A stretch of DNA of 64,000 nucleotides from Nostoc cf. commune SO-36 (GCF_023734775.1 NZ_AP025732.1:310001-374000), one strand, 5' to 3'; shown: positions 27,590 through 37,091, counted from the stretch's first letter. The notes: a model not told the origin generated them from the letters alone. Translations and numbers: made by a program.

Positions 27590-27676
27590 ATGGCGATCGC
27601 AAAATGTCGTTTCGGTAGCCAACCTCTGCACCAAACGTTTATCCAATCCTTACCTGAGAACAGAACAGCTAAATAA
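27590..27676 (+). pseudogene. Stub of a sugar C-methyltransferase, 28 codons
   Basis: The reading frame ATG 27590 to TAA 27676 has a GGGAG ribosome binding site and encodes MAIAKCRFGSQPLHQTFIQS plus eight residues. The opening CRF-x-x-x-PLHQTFI matches, from memory, the zinc-binding N-terminus of NDP-hexose C-methyltransferases (CRFC-x-x-PLHHTFVDLG), which often follow rfbF-type genes. One cysteine of the expected pair is lacking and the rest of the roughly 400-residue enzyme is absent. I read it as the remains of a deleted gene; chance resemblance is possible. Confidence 0.45.
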
Positions 27677-27774
27677 TTTGCTATCAAATCAAAAAGATTA
27701 GACAAAAAAGCAACTTATTAACTAATAAGCTGCTACTACTACCAATTCTTTTTAACTACAGAATTGAACTTAAT

Positions 27775-28782
27775 ATGAATAAATTGCTTACCATTGCCAT
27801 TCCTACATTTAATCGTGCTGAGTTACTTGATAAACAGTTAGCATGGCTAGTTCAAGCAATTAAAGGTTTTGAACATGATTGTGAAATTTTAGTTTCTGAT
27901 AATTGTTCAACAGACAATACTCAGAAGGTGATTCAAAAATGGCAATTAATACTTAGCAATATTACATTCAAATCCAACAAAAATTATCAAAATTTAGGCA
28001 TTGTCAAAAACATTATGTATTGCCTAAATTCTACAAAAACAAAATACGTTTGGACAATTGGTGATGATGACCCCATTCAAGATAGAACTATTGCTTATGT
28101 AATTAGTAAGCTCAAGCAACATGAGGATTTATCATTATTGTTCCTCAACTTTTCTGGTCGAAACCAAATTACTGGTGAATCAGTTCACCCACCGACAATT
28201 GTTGGTAATCGCTGGTTTGATATAGATGCTGAAAATGGTGATGGTGATGGTAAAGCTATATTTGAACATTGTTTCTCAAAAAGTGTCGGTGCAGTTATTT
28301 TTCTGACTGCTACAATCTACCGCACTGATTTAGTGAAACGCGCTCTCCAAAATTGGCAAGATGCTGAGAATAATTGGATATCTTTAGCATATTTAGCCGG
28401 GTATTGTGCTGCTAATGGTCGTGTAATTGTCACTAAAGAGACTTATTTAGAATGTGTTGTTGGTGTGAGTTATTGGCAGAAAGAACCAAAATCTGCGCTG
28501 TTAATGCAATACAAACACATACCCGAAGTGATTTTGAAATTGGAACAGAATGGATATTCTAAGCACTTTTGCCGGCGGATGCTTTTGCAGAACGGTAAAA
28601 AAGTCAGCTTGAAAGTTTTCTTAGGTGCTTTAAGAAGATGGCCAATGTCCGCTATCAAAATAGTAGTTCCATTTTTGGCTTTAGTCAGCTTGTGTGCTTT
28701 TGATGTGATGGTTTCTAAAGAGTTTGAGTTAGCAGAATCAAGTGAATTATCTACTCAAGAAGTGCAAGGCTATAAGCCATAA
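27775..28782 (+). CDS. Glycosyltransferase family 2
   Basis: A 335-residue GT-A transferase. The N-terminus TIAIPTFNRAELLDKQL, the nucleotide-binding SDNCSTDNTQ at 41-50 and the metal-binding GDDDP at 96-100 are all as in GT2 enzymes. A hydrophobic stretch near the C-terminus (about 291-312, IVVPFLALVSLCAF) may touch the membrane. Donor and acceptor sugars cannot be read from sequence; the context says it adds a residue to the HEP repeat unit on the cytoplasmic side. Confidence 0.88.
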   Translation: MNKLLTIAIPTFNRAELLDKQLAWLVQAIKGFEHDCEILVSDNCSTDNTQKVIQKWQLILSNITFKSNKNYQNLGIVKNIMYCLNSTKTKYVWTIGDDDPIQDRTIAYVISKLKQHEDLSLLFLNFSGRNQITGESVHPPTIVGNRWFDIDAENGDGDGKAIFEHCFSKSVGAVIFLTATIYRTDLVKRALQNWQDAENNWISLAYLAGYCAANGRVIVTKETYLECVVGVSYWQKEPKSALLMQYKHIPEVILKLEQNGYSKHFCRRMLLQNGKKVSLKVFLGALRRWPMSAIKIVVPFLALVSLCAFDVMVSKEFELAESSELSTQEVQGYKP

Positions 28783-28825
28783 CTAAATTCCCGATAACTA
28801 TACATCAAAAAGAGGAAAATACGCC

Positions 28826-29698
28826 ATGTTGAATGCAATCAAACGCAAAATATTTACACTATCTTCTGACTTTGAATATTACCTAGCCCGTTGGAAGCAT
28901 AGCAAAAATCTGCCAGCATTGGAAGGACGCGACGTCTACGACGGGCTACGCGATCGCAATATTCTTAATGCTCTCAAAAAAGATGGTGTTTACGTCACAA
29001 CACTAGAAGATTTAGGGTTAAACTCTAGCTCAGAACTGCTCAAAGCTGCTTACCATCAATTGTCTCAGATGGAAAATCTCAACAATGATCATCTAGATGA
29101 AAGGTTGCCACAAATTTACACAGTTACAGGTTTACCAGAATTTTATGCCTGGGGAATAGAGAAAAGACTTCTCAATATCATCGAAAATTATATTGGTCTT
29201 CCTGTTGCTTTTCATGGTGTACATTTACGCAAAGATTTCAAGAGTAAACATCAGTTTGGCACGCTGCTATGGCATAGTGATGCAGAAGACCGCCGCATTA
29301 TCAAAATCTTTATTTACTTAAATAATGTCGAGGAAAAAACTGGACCTTTTGAATACATTCCTCGCTCTTTAACTCCCTTATTTAGTTGGAAATACTTTCA
29401 ACTTTACTACAAACTTTATAAATCAGGCTATATGGGTATCGATGATGAACAAGTAAAACCAGTCATCCCCAAATCAGCTTGGAAATCCTGCTCAGGCCCA
29501 GCAGGTACTGTGATTATTGTAGATACAAAAAATACTTTGCATCACGGCACAGTCCGCACAGAAGACCGTTCAGCACTATTCTTGTGTTACACCGCCAGCC
29601 CCCCTGAAAGACCAGACCTCTGCACCCAATACTGGGATGATACTTATCCCAGAGTAGAGTTACGTTCTGCATCTGATGCAGTTAAAGTTTCAAGTTAA
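28826..29698 (+). CDS. PhyH-type 2-oxoglutarate/Fe(II) oxygenase-like protein
   Basis: A 290-residue protein of the phytanoyl-CoA dioxygenase superfamily. The iron triad is visible: His150-x-Asp152 in LLWHSDAED and a distal His at 239 or 240 in TLHHGT, with Arg248 in the position that binds 2-oxoglutarate. The substrate is unknown. Its place in the HEP island suggests oxidation of a sugar or lipid-linked intermediate (inference). AGAGGAAAA lies 8 bases before the ATG. The region GRDVYDGLRDRN is coded by repeat-like GACGGGCTACGCGATCGC. Confidence 0.8.
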   Translation: MLNAIKRKIFTLSSDFEYYLARWKHSKNLPALEGRDVYDGLRDRNILNALKKDGVYVTTLEDLGLNSSSELLKAAYHQLSQMENLNNDHLDERLPQIYTVTGLPEFYAWGIEKRLLNIIENYIGLPVAFHGVHLRKDFKSKHQFGTLLWHSDAEDRRIIKIFIYLNNVEEKTGPFEYIPRSLTPLFSWKYFQLYYKLYKSGYMGIDDEQVKPVIPKSAWKSCSGPAGTVIIVDTKNTLHHGTVRTEDRSALFLCYTASPPERPDLCTQYWDDTYPRVELRSASDAVKVSS

Positions 29699-29735
29699 AA
29701 GCGTAGATTACTCTCCTTTTGTCGAGTGTCTAATT

Positions 29736-30008
29736 TAATTAACCGCAGAGGCGCAGAGAACACAGAGAAAGAACATTTCATGCGTCAATTCAACAACGCC
29801 AAAATTTATAGGTTTAGAACTGCACAATAAGTAGTTGGACAAAAATATTTACAGTCATTGCGAGCGGAGCGTTCGCGGAGCGTCTCGAAGAGAAGCAATC
29901 CCAACCCTTGCGATTGCTTCATTACGCTTCGCTTCATTCGCAATGACATTGTGTAATTAATTCTGTCCAAGTACTTATCTTTCAAACTCTCTCCGCGCTC
30001 TCTGCGCC
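29736..30008. repeat. Nested repeats in the spacer before rfbC
   Basis: The left edge (29739-29770, AACCGCAGAGGCGCAGAGAA) and right edge (about 29983-30010, CTCTCTGCGCCTCTGTGAA) are inverted relatives. Between them, 29852-29948 is a palindromic TCATTGCGAG...CGCAATGACA element like that at 3855-3955. No gene lies in this 385-bp spacer. Confidence 0.65.
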
Positions 30009-30083
30009 TCTGTGAATTGTTTCTTATGTGGCGCAAACACTAAAGTATTTTCTTTACTAAACATTCATTTCAAAGGAACCATA

Positions 30084-30632
30084 ATGATTTTCACCGAAAC
30101 CGCACTAAAAGACGCATTCATTATTGACTTAGAAGAAAAGCCTGACCATCGTGGTTTTTTCGCTCGGTCTTTCTGCGCTCAAGAATTTGCAGCACACGGA
30201 TTAAAGCCAACAGTTGCTCAATGTAACCTGTCTTTTAACTATAAAAAAGGCACTATCCGGGGAATGCACTATCAAATTCTGCCAGCAGCAGAAACGAAAT
30301 TAATTCGCTGTACTAAAGGTGCTATCTATGACGTAATTATTGATATGCGTCCAGAATCTCCTACCTTTTTATCACACATTGGTGTAGAGCTAACTCCAGA
30401 AAATCGCCGCGCTTTGTATGTTCCAGAAATGTTTGCTCATGGCTATCAAGCCCTCACGGATGAAACCGAGGTTGTATATCAAGTGGGTGAATTTTATACG
30501 CCAGGGTATGAAAAAGGTTTACGTTATGATGACCCATTCTTTGAGATTAATTGGCCTCTAGATGCAACTGAAATTTCCGAAAAAGATTTAAATTGGCCTC
30601 TGTTGAGAATGATGACTGTTGGAGCAAAATAG
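30084..30632 (+). CDS. rfbC: dTDP-4-dehydrorhamnose 3,5-epimerase
   Basis: A cupin-fold epimerase of 182 residues. DHRGFFARSF, IRGMHYQ (catalytic His62), TKLIRCTKGAIYDVIIDMRP, PEMFAHGYQAL and the active-site tyrosine region EFYTPGYEKGLRYDDP are all in order. In rhamnose synthesis it inverts C3 and C5 of the 4-keto sugar; no rfbA, rfbB or rfbD is near, so here it may act on another 4-keto nucleotide sugar. I set the start at 30084, with AAGGA 8 bases upstream, not at the longer frame from 30012. Confidence 0.92.
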   Translation: MIFTETALKDAFIIDLEEKPDHRGFFARSFCAQEFAAHGLKPTVAQCNLSFNYKKGTIRGMHYQILPAAETKLIRCTKGAIYDVIIDMRPESPTFLSHIGVELTPENRRALYVPEMFAHGYQALTDETEVVYQVGEFYTPGYEKGLRYDDPFFEINWPLDATEISEKDLNWPLLRMMTVGAK

Positions 30633-30688
30633 CTGTTTAAAAGTTGCAACCACTCTTTGTTTAACTTAACAATTACAAGAGGTATCAA

Positions 30689-31945
30689 ATGCCAAATAAT
30701 ACTCTATCCCATCTGACTACTTCTATCAATTCGTTGTTAAAAAAAGTAGTAAATCGGATTCATTACATCAAAAGCTTAAAGGTTGTTTCACTCAAACCAA
30801 ACCAGCCTTCTAGGGGTAATGTACTTTTTTCTTACCGGATTGAGCCATTCTTGTTAAAAGTTGGTCAGCCCATACCCCATGACCACACTTGCTACTGGGA
30901 GGTTTGGCGGATGGTGCAAACATTTTTGGATATTGGTTATAACGTTGATGTTATTCAGTTCTACAATGATGAATTTGTTCCTGAAAAACATTATTCATTT
31001 TTCATTGATGTCCGTCATCGGATGCAAGAACTAGCACCAAAACTCAATAGAGATTGTGTGAAAATTTTCCACGTTGACATTGCTAATATGGTGTTTCGTA
31101 ATGCGGCTGAATGTCATAGACACTTAGACTTACAACAACGGCGAGGGATTACTCTCTGTCCACAGCGATATGAAGTGCCTAATTTAGGAATTGAATATGC
31201 AGATTATGGCATAGCTTTAGGTAATGAATTTACCATCAATACTTTCAAATACGCGAATAAACCGATTTATCGTGTACCGCTTTCTAATCCTACTGTCTAT
31301 CCTTGGCCAGAACAAAAAGATTTTGAAGCTGTAAGAAAGAATTTTTTATGGTTTGCTAGTCACGGGTTTGTTCACAAAGGTCTGGATTTAGTTTTAGAAG
31401 CATTTGCACAAATGCCAGATTTCCATTTAACAGTTTGTGGGCCAATTAATAAGGAACCAGAATTTGAAAAAGCTTTTCATCAAGAGCTTTATGAAACACC
31501 AAACATCCATACTTATGGTTGGATTGATGTTATTAGCCCTGAGTTTATGGAAGTTACCAATAATTGTATTGGTACTGTGTTAGTTTCAGCAGCAGAAGGT
31601 GGAGCCGGCAGCGTTATCACTTGTATGCATACAGGATTAATCCCAATAGTCAATTACGAAGCTAGTGTTGATGTGCATGAAGATTACGGTGTGCTATTAA
31701 AGAATTCTTCGATCGCAGAAATTCAAGCAGCAGTTAGAAGAATTTCTAATTTGCCTGTAGAAGACCTGAAAAATATGTCTCGGAAGGCGTGGAAATATGT
31801 AAGAGCAAATCATACTAAAGAGAACTTTGCTAAAGTTTACCGAAATACTATAGAGCAAATTCTCGAAAACCACAGCCAGAAAAAACAGACATCTAGCAAA
31901 CAACTAGTTAGTAGCGATGCCTCCGGCGGGCTACGCCTACGCTAA
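30689..31945 (+). CDS. Glycosyltransferase family 4-like protein
   Basis: A 418-residue GT-B-type transferase by overall pattern: NFLWFASHGFVHKGLDLVLEAF (donor-side strand with GFVHKGLD), IHTYGWIDV and SAAEGGAGSVITCMHTGLIPIVNYEA, the last matching the E-x7-E nucleotide-sugar region loosely. The N-terminal half is divergent. The C-terminus SSDASGGLRLR is coded by a repeat word (GATGCCTCCGGCGGGCTACG) common in such genomes, so the natural stop has probably been replaced by a repeat insertion. GAGG lies 8 bases before the ATG. Confidence 0.78.
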   Translation: MPNNTLSHLTTSINSLLKKVVNRIHYIKSLKVVSLKPNQPSRGNVLFSYRIEPFLLKVGQPIPHDHTCYWEVWRMVQTFLDIGYNVDVIQFYNDEFVPEKHYSFFIDVRHRMQELAPKLNRDCVKIFHVDIANMVFRNAAECHRHLDLQQRRGITLCPQRYEVPNLGIEYADYGIALGNEFTINTFKYANKPIYRVPLSNPTVYPWPEQKDFEAVRKNFLWFASHGFVHKGLDLVLEAFAQMPDFHLTVCGPINKEPEFEKAFHQELYETPNIHTYGWIDVISPEFMEVTNNCIGTVLVSAAEGGAGSVITCMHTGLIPIVNYEASVDVHEDYGVLLKNSSIAEIQAAVRRISNLPVEDLKNMSRKAWKYVRANHTKENFAKVYRNTIEQILENHSQKKQTSSKQLVSSDASGGLRLR

Positions 31946-32055
31946 CACCAATTAACTATGAAAATGTACTTAATATTTAGTTGTAACAAATTATTAAGTG
32001 CAAGTTTATAGAGAATTTGTATCACAACCAACAGTTCCAAAAAGGAGTTTAGTTC

Positions 32056-33369
32056 ATGATTATTATCGATCGCGCCTTACAAACCCGTGCAGCAGCAGGA
32101 AATCCTATCAAAGTGGGAATGATTGGTGCTGGTTTTATGGGTCGAGGAATTGCCAACCAAATTGTCAATTCAGTGCCAGGAATGGAGTTAGTTGCTATCT
32201 CTAATCGCCAGATTAGTGCAGCCAAACAAGCTTATTCGGAAGCCGGAATTGAAGATATTCAAGTTGTTGCAACTGTCAGCGAATTAGAAGATGCGATCGC
32301 TAACGGTAAGTATGCAGTCACAGAAGACGCTAAGTTACTGTGTCGAGCCGAGGGCATCGATGCATTAATCGAAGTCACAGGTGCAGTGGAATTTGGCGCT
32401 CAGATCGTCATGGAAGCGATCGCTCATTGCAAACATGTGATCATGATGAATGCCGAACTCGACGGCACTATTGGCCCCATCCTGAAAGTCTATGCTGACA
32501 AAGCAGGCGTCATTCTCAGCGCTTGTGATGGCGACCAGCCAGGGGTACAAATGAACCTTTATCGCTTTGTAAAAAGCATTGGTTTAACTCCCTTATTGTG
32601 CGGTAACATTAAAGGACTCCAAGACCCTTATCGCAATCCCACCACCCAGGAAGGATTTGCTAAACGTTGGGGTCAAAAGCCCCACATGGTGGCTAGCTTC
32701 GCAGACGGAACCAAAATTTCCTTTGAGCAAGCGATCGTTGCCAATGCCACAGGCATGAAAGTCGCCAAACGGGGAATGTTGGGATATGACTTCAACGGTC
32801 ATGTCGATGAAATGACCCAGTTATATGATGTTGAACAACTCAAAGAACTAGGCGGCATTGTCGATTATGTAGTTGGAGCAAAACCAGGCCCAGGCGTATA
32901 TGTATTTGCCACTCACGACGACCCCAAGCAACAGCACTATCTCAACTTATATAAATTAGGCGAAGGCCCACTTTACAGCTTCTATACTCCTTATCACCTC
33001 TGTCATTTTGAAGTTCCCTTGTCCGTAGCGCGTGCTGTCCTCTTCGGTGATGCCGTTATGTCTCCCCTAGCAGGCCCGCTAGTAGATGTTGTCACCACTG
33101 CCAAAATCGACCTAAAAGCGGGAGAAACCTTAGATGGCATCGGCTACTACATGACCTACGGACAATGTGAAAATTCCGATATCGTCCAACAGCAAAATCT
33201 TCTACCAATGGGTTTAGCCGAAGGGTGTCGCCTCAAACGAGATATTTCTAAGGATCAAGTCCTCACTTATGAGGATATAGAATTACCTGAAGGCAGACTT
33301 TGCGACCAACTACGAGCCGAGCAAAACACTTATTTCGCTCCAGAAAAAATCTTAGTCGCAGTTGGATAA
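32056..33369 (+). CDS. NAD(P)-dependent oxidoreductase with SAF domain
   Basis: A 437-residue two-domain protein. The Rossmann part starts at VGMIGAGFMGRG (about 20-31), related to homoserine dehydrogenase-like oxidoreductases, with DALIEVTGAVEFGAQIV and CDGDQPGVQMNL. The C-terminus (about 365-430, KIDLKAGETLDGIGYYMTYG...DIELPEG) is a SAF domain as in sialic-acid synthase and related sugar enzymes. The substrate is not known to me; its place fits a sugar-acid or branched-sugar step of HEP synthesis. AAAGGAG lies 9 bases before the ATG. Confidence 0.82.
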   Translation: MIIIDRALQTRAAAGNPIKVGMIGAGFMGRGIANQIVNSVPGMELVAISNRQISAAKQAYSEAGIEDIQVVATVSELEDAIANGKYAVTEDAKLLCRAEGIDALIEVTGAVEFGAQIVMEAIAHCKHVIMMNAELDGTIGPILKVYADKAGVILSACDGDQPGVQMNLYRFVKSIGLTPLLCGNIKGLQDPYRNPTTQEGFAKRWGQKPHMVASFADGTKISFEQAIVANATGMKVAKRGMLGYDFNGHVDEMTQLYDVEQLKELGGIVDYVVGAKPGPGVYVFATHDDPKQQHYLNLYKLGEGPLYSFYTPYHLCHFEVPLSVARAVLFGDAVMSPLAGPLVDVVTTAKIDLKAGETLDGIGYYMTYGQCENSDIVQQQNLLPMGLAEGCRLKRDISKDQVLTYEDIELPEGRLCDQLRAEQNTYFAPEKILVAVG

Positions 33370-33433
33370 TATCGGTTGCAAAAATATTCGCAACAAATAA
33401 ATTAGCTGTACGCCCCTAATACGGTTTGGATAA

Positions 33434-33518
33434 GATCCCCCCGCCTACGGCGACCCCCTTAAAAAGGGGGTGAAAGAATCAGAAAAAGCCCCCCTTTTTA
33501 AGGGGGGTTGGGGGGATC
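33434..33518. repeat. GATCCCCCC...GGGGGGATC element
   Basis: An 85-bp inverted-repeat element with two stems (CCCCCTTAAAAAGGGGG and CCCCCCTTTTTAAGGGGGG). It matches, in the opposite orientation, positions 54319-54399 inside the STAND-WD40 gene. It fills most of the 288-bp spacer. Confidence 0.85.
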
Positions 33519-33657
33519 TCCAAGTCCCTTACTAACGTATTTGTCGCCAGAATTTCGTGAAGAGGATAGAAAGTTATATTGCGGGACACTAAAGTTGTTG
33601 ATAGTAACTTGCTGGGGAGCGTTTAAACAAACCCGATCAAAACTTTAGGTCAAATTC

Positions 33658-34758
33658 ATGAAAATTGCTCTAGTCCATGATTATTTAACCCAGCGAGGTG
33701 GGGCAGAGCGTGTGTTTGAACTGCTTTGTAAGCGCTATCCCGAAGCAGATATTTTCACATCTTTGTACGATCCCCAAAAAACTATTGATCTAGGCGATCG
33801 CATAGTTAATACAACCTTCTTGCAAAAGATTCCAGGGGCAGCAAAATATTTTAGGTCGATGGCTCCTCTATATTTTCCCGCCTTTCGTGCCTTGGATCTG
33901 CAAGACTACGATTTAATTATTAGCAGTAGCACCAGTTTCGCCAAAGCAGTGCGAAAAAACCCCAATGCTTACCACATTTGTTTTTGCCATAACGTCACCC
34001 GTTTCTTGTGGGATACAGCAACTTATTTAAGAGAGTACGGAGACTATAGATATTTTGCTCCTATAATTGAACAAGTATTTCAAGTAATGAGAAAGGTAGA
34101 CCTGAAATATGCACAGGAACCTGACCTTTACATTGCTAACTCTAGTGTTGTTGCCCGCCGTATTGAAAGTATTTATGGCAAAAAGGCAATGATGGTGAAC
34201 TATCCAATTGATACGAGTAAATTTGTTTTCTCAGATATAAAAGATGAATATTATCTGGCCTCCGCCCGGATGATCAGTTATAAGCGACTTGATATAATAG
34301 TCGAAGCTTTTAATTGGTTAGGGTGGCGGTTATTAATATCTGGTGATGGGCCAGAACAAGCACGGTTAAAATCCAAAGCATTAAAAAATATTGAGTTCTT
34401 AGGACACGTAAGTGATAGAACCCGCAAAGACTTGTTTTCCAAAGCCAAGTCTATTATTGTCGCAGCCCTAGAAGACTACGGCTTAGTTCCAGTAGAGGCT
34501 AATGCTAGTGGCACACCAGTCATTGCTTATGGAGCAGGTGGAGTATTAGATACGCAAATCCCAGGTCAAACAGGAGTCTTTTTCAAAAGGCAAACACCCG
34601 AATCTCTACAAATTGCATTACTAGAAGCCAACGGCATTTCTTGGGATTACGATCGCATCCGTAATCACGCAGTAGCAAACTTTTCAGAGAATGCCTTCTT
34701 TACTAAGGTTGAGCAAATAATTAACCAAGCTTGTGGTGTGCATCAATTATTCATTTAA
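33658..34758 (+). CDS. Glycosyltransferase family 4 (WbaZ-like)
   Basis: A 366-residue GT-B transferase. The N-terminus KIALVHDYLTQRGGAERVFELL and DLIISSSTSFAKAV, then HNVTRFLWDTATYLRE, resemble the WbaZ/mannosyltransferase branch of GT4. The donor side is clear: LASARMISYKRLDIIVEAF, LLISGDGPEQARL and AALEDYGLVPVEANASGTPVIAYGAGG with the E-x7-E glutamates. It probably adds a sugar to the HEP repeat unit in the cytosol. It lies 107 bases upstream of the co-polymerase gene, with a hairpin between. Confidence 0.9.
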   Translation: MKIALVHDYLTQRGGAERVFELLCKRYPEADIFTSLYDPQKTIDLGDRIVNTTFLQKIPGAAKYFRSMAPLYFPAFRALDLQDYDLIISSSTSFAKAVRKNPNAYHICFCHNVTRFLWDTATYLREYGDYRYFAPIIEQVFQVMRKVDLKYAQEPDLYIANSSVVARRIESIYGKKAMMVNYPIDTSKFVFSDIKDEYYLASARMISYKRLDIIVEAFNWLGWRLLISGDGPEQARLKSKALKNIEFLGHVSDRTRKDLFSKAKSIIVAALEDYGLVPVEANASGTPVIAYGAGGVLDTQIPGQTGVFFKRQTPESLQIALLEANGISWDYDRIRNHAVANFSENAFFTKVEQIINQACGVHQLFI

Positions 34759-34780
34759 TTCCTGAATCTCTTTCCACTAT

Positions 34781-34821
34781 AAGAATACCTATTAATGGCT
34801 TGTCAAAAAATAGGTATTCTT
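34781..34821 (+). promoter_or_regulatory. 13-bp perfect hairpin in the leader of the autokinase gene
   Basis: Arms 34781-34793 and 34809-34821 (AAGAATACCTATT and complement) enclose 15 bases. It begins 22 bases after the glycosyltransferase stop and ends 31 bases before the autokinase ribosome binding site. No T-run follows, so it may be an mRNA-processing or attenuation structure rather than a terminator. Confidence 0.5.
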
Positions 34822-34865
34822 CGGAGAATCTCTTAGCGTAAGTCTTGAAGACAAGGATAATAAAA

Positions 34866-37091
34866 GTGGTTCAAAGTAGTCTAAATCCTCAAATAACTCC
34901 CGTTTCTGAAAGTGAACCAAGTTACGGACAAATGTTTGCCGTATTTGTGCGGAGATTTCCTTGGTTTTTAGCAGTATTAATTAGTTCTATTGCTATTGCC
35001 AGTATGGTAACTTTAAAGACAAAACCTACTTATAAAAGTTCCATGCAACTGCTAGTAGAGCCTAACTATCAAGGTAAGACTGAAGGTGCTGGGTTAGATA
35101 ACCAATTTACTGACTCTAATGTGGTCATAGATACTGCTACCCAGCTTAACTTGATGCAAAGTTCAGGACTTATTCAAAAAGCAGTTGATAAACTTCAGTC
35201 TGATTATCCAGATATAAGTTCCAGTGAAATTAAAACTTCTTTGGTCTTAACTCAATTAAGAAGCAAAGAAGATAATGTCGCTACTAAAATATTTCAGGTT
35301 GAATACACTGCTGGAGATCCAGAAAAGACTCAAAAAGTTCTCGGCGCGATTCGACAAGTTTATGTGGAATATAATAAACAACAACAGAATTCGCGTTTAC
35401 AAAAAGGTCTGCAAATTATCAGGGAACAGTTAAGTAAAGCCAGCGAAGAAGTAAACGCGGCTGAGACAAATTTACAAAGATTTCGCAGAAATCAGAACTT
35501 AATTGATCCAGAGTCACAGGCCAGAGCGATTGAGACAGCTTTGAACAATATTGCTCAAGAACGGCAGACAACTCGTGCCCAGTATGGGGAAGCTTTAGCA
35601 CGCCAAAAATCTTTAGAAGAACAACTTAACCGTTCTCCCCAAAATGCTCTAGTTGCTTCTCGTCTGAGTCAATCTACTCGCTATCAAGGCTTACTGAACG
35701 AAATCCAAAAAAGCGAACTGGCGCTAGCACAAGAACGCTTACGCTTTACAGATGAAACTCCGAATGTGCAAAAGCTCAAAGAACAGCTTCAAAGCCAGAA
35801 GGAGTTATTGCAACAAGAGGTAGGAAGAACTTTAGGCGAAAAATCTGCTGGTGCAATTACTTCGGGAGATGCTCTCCTCGAACGAGGACAGCTTGGCCAA
35901 ATTGATCTCAGCCTAGCTGGTCAGTTAGTGGAAACACAGACCAATATAGTTGCTTTAACTGCTCGCGATCAAACTTTGGCTCAGAAAGAAAACGAACTGC
36001 GTTTTGAAATCAAACGCTTCCCGCCTCTGTTGGCTTATTACAATCGGATGCTACCGCAGTTACAATTTAGCCGTGAAAGATTAGAGCAGCTTTTAAGAGC
36101 AGAACAGCAATTGCGGCAAGAACTTTCCAAGGGTGGATTTAATTGGGAAGTTGTGGAAGATCCCCAAAAAGGCACACAATTAGGCCCCAATCTCCAGCAG
36201 AACTTGCTGTTAGGTGCTGTAGTTGGGTTAATGTTAGGAGGCATTGCTGCCTTTATTCGGGAATCGACTGATGATGCAGTTCACACCACTGCGGAATTAG
36301 AGAAGCAAATGGCCATGCCGTTATTGGGAACAACCCCCAAGTTACCGCCAGCCAAACCCAAAGAATCAATGATTAAGTTGCCTTTTGGTAAGCCAGAAGT
36401 TCTTGCCCCCTGGACAATTCAGGTATTGCAATCTCCACCGCGTTGGGAATCGCTGGATCTGATTTACAAAAACATTGAACTTTTAAATACTGTTACTAAC
36501 TTAAAATCTTTGATGATTACCTCGGCTTTAGCCGATGAGGGTAAATCAGCTTTAGCGTTGGGTTTGGCAATGAGTGCTGCCCGTTTACACAAAAGGGTAC
36601 TGCTGATTGATGCCAACTTACGCGATCCAAGTCTGCACGAACAACTTAATCTTCCCAATGAGCAAGGGCTTTCAACTCTATTGGCGAGTGATGCAACTTT
36701 ACCCAACCAGATTAGCCTTCAATATTCAGGTTCCGCCTACATCGATATTTTGACGGCTGGGCCCAAGCCTGCTGACCCAGCGAATCTATTGAGTTCTCCT
36801 CGGATGATGGAATTGATGGCAGCATTTGAGCAAAGCTATGATTTGGTACTCATAGATGCTCCCCCAGTTCTTGGCTTGGTGGATGCCATGCTTACTGCAT
36901 CATCTTGTCGTAGTGTGGTTATGGTGGCAAGCATTGGTATTGTGACGCGGAGTCAACTTACTCAAGCGACAGCTATGTTAAGTAAGTTAAACCTGATTGG
37001 GGTTGTAGCTAATGGGGTATCAAATAGCAGTAATTACGTACCTTATATCAAACAAGAGCAGTTAGCTCTACGTCAAGCTGTAGAAAAGTAG
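34866..37091 (+). CDS. Wzc-like polysaccharide co-polymerase / tyrosine autokinase
   Basis: A membrane protein of 741 residues controlling chain length and export. A Wzz domain with two spans (about 28-48 and 455-473) brackets a long coiled coil (about 180-310). The cytoplasmic BY-kinase has Walker A TSALADEGKSALAL (about 552-565), Walker A-prime LLIDANLRDPSL and Walker B LVLIDAPPVLG. The C-terminus carries few tyrosines (NYVPYIKQEQ) instead of the usual cluster, so autophosphorylation may be reduced. I chose GTG 34866 because AAGGA sits 8 bases upstream; TTG 34845 would add seven residues. A terminator follows. Confidence 0.88.
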   Translation: MVQSSLNPQITPVSESEPSYGQMFAVFVRRFPWFLAVLISSIAIASMVTLKTKPTYKSSMQLLVEPNYQGKTEGAGLDNQFTDSNVVIDTATQLNLMQSSGLIQKAVDKLQSDYPDISSSEIKTSLVLTQLRSKEDNVATKIFQVEYTAGDPEKTQKVLGAIRQVYVEYNKQQQNSRLQKGLQIIREQLSKASEEVNAAETNLQRFRRNQNLIDPESQARAIETALNNIAQERQTTRAQYGEALARQKSLEEQLNRSPQNALVASRLSQSTRYQGLLNEIQKSELALAQERLRFTDETPNVQKLKEQLQSQKELLQQEVGRTLGEKSAGAITSGDALLERGQLGQIDLSLAGQLVETQTNIVALTARDQTLAQKENELRFEIKRFPPLLAYYNRMLPQLQFSRERLEQLLRAEQQLRQELSKGGFNWEVVEDPQKGTQLGPNLQQNLLLGAVVGLMLGGIAAFIRESTDDAVHTTAELEKQMAMPLLGTTPKLPPAKPKESMIKLPFGKPEVLAPWTIQVLQSPPRWESLDLIYKNIELLNTVTNLKSLMITSALADEGKSALALGLAMSAARLHKRVLLIDANLRDPSLHEQLNLPNEQGLSTLLASDATLPNQISLQYSGSAYIDILTAGPKPADPANLLSSPRMMELMAAFEQSYDLVLIDAPPVLGLVDAMLTASSCRSVVMVASIGIVTRSQLTQATAMLSKLNLIGVVANGVSNSSNYVPYIKQEQLALRQAVEK

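Noticed and set aside
29806..30036. 76-codon minus-strand frame in the spacer before rfbC
   Set aside because: Made of translated dispersed repeats.
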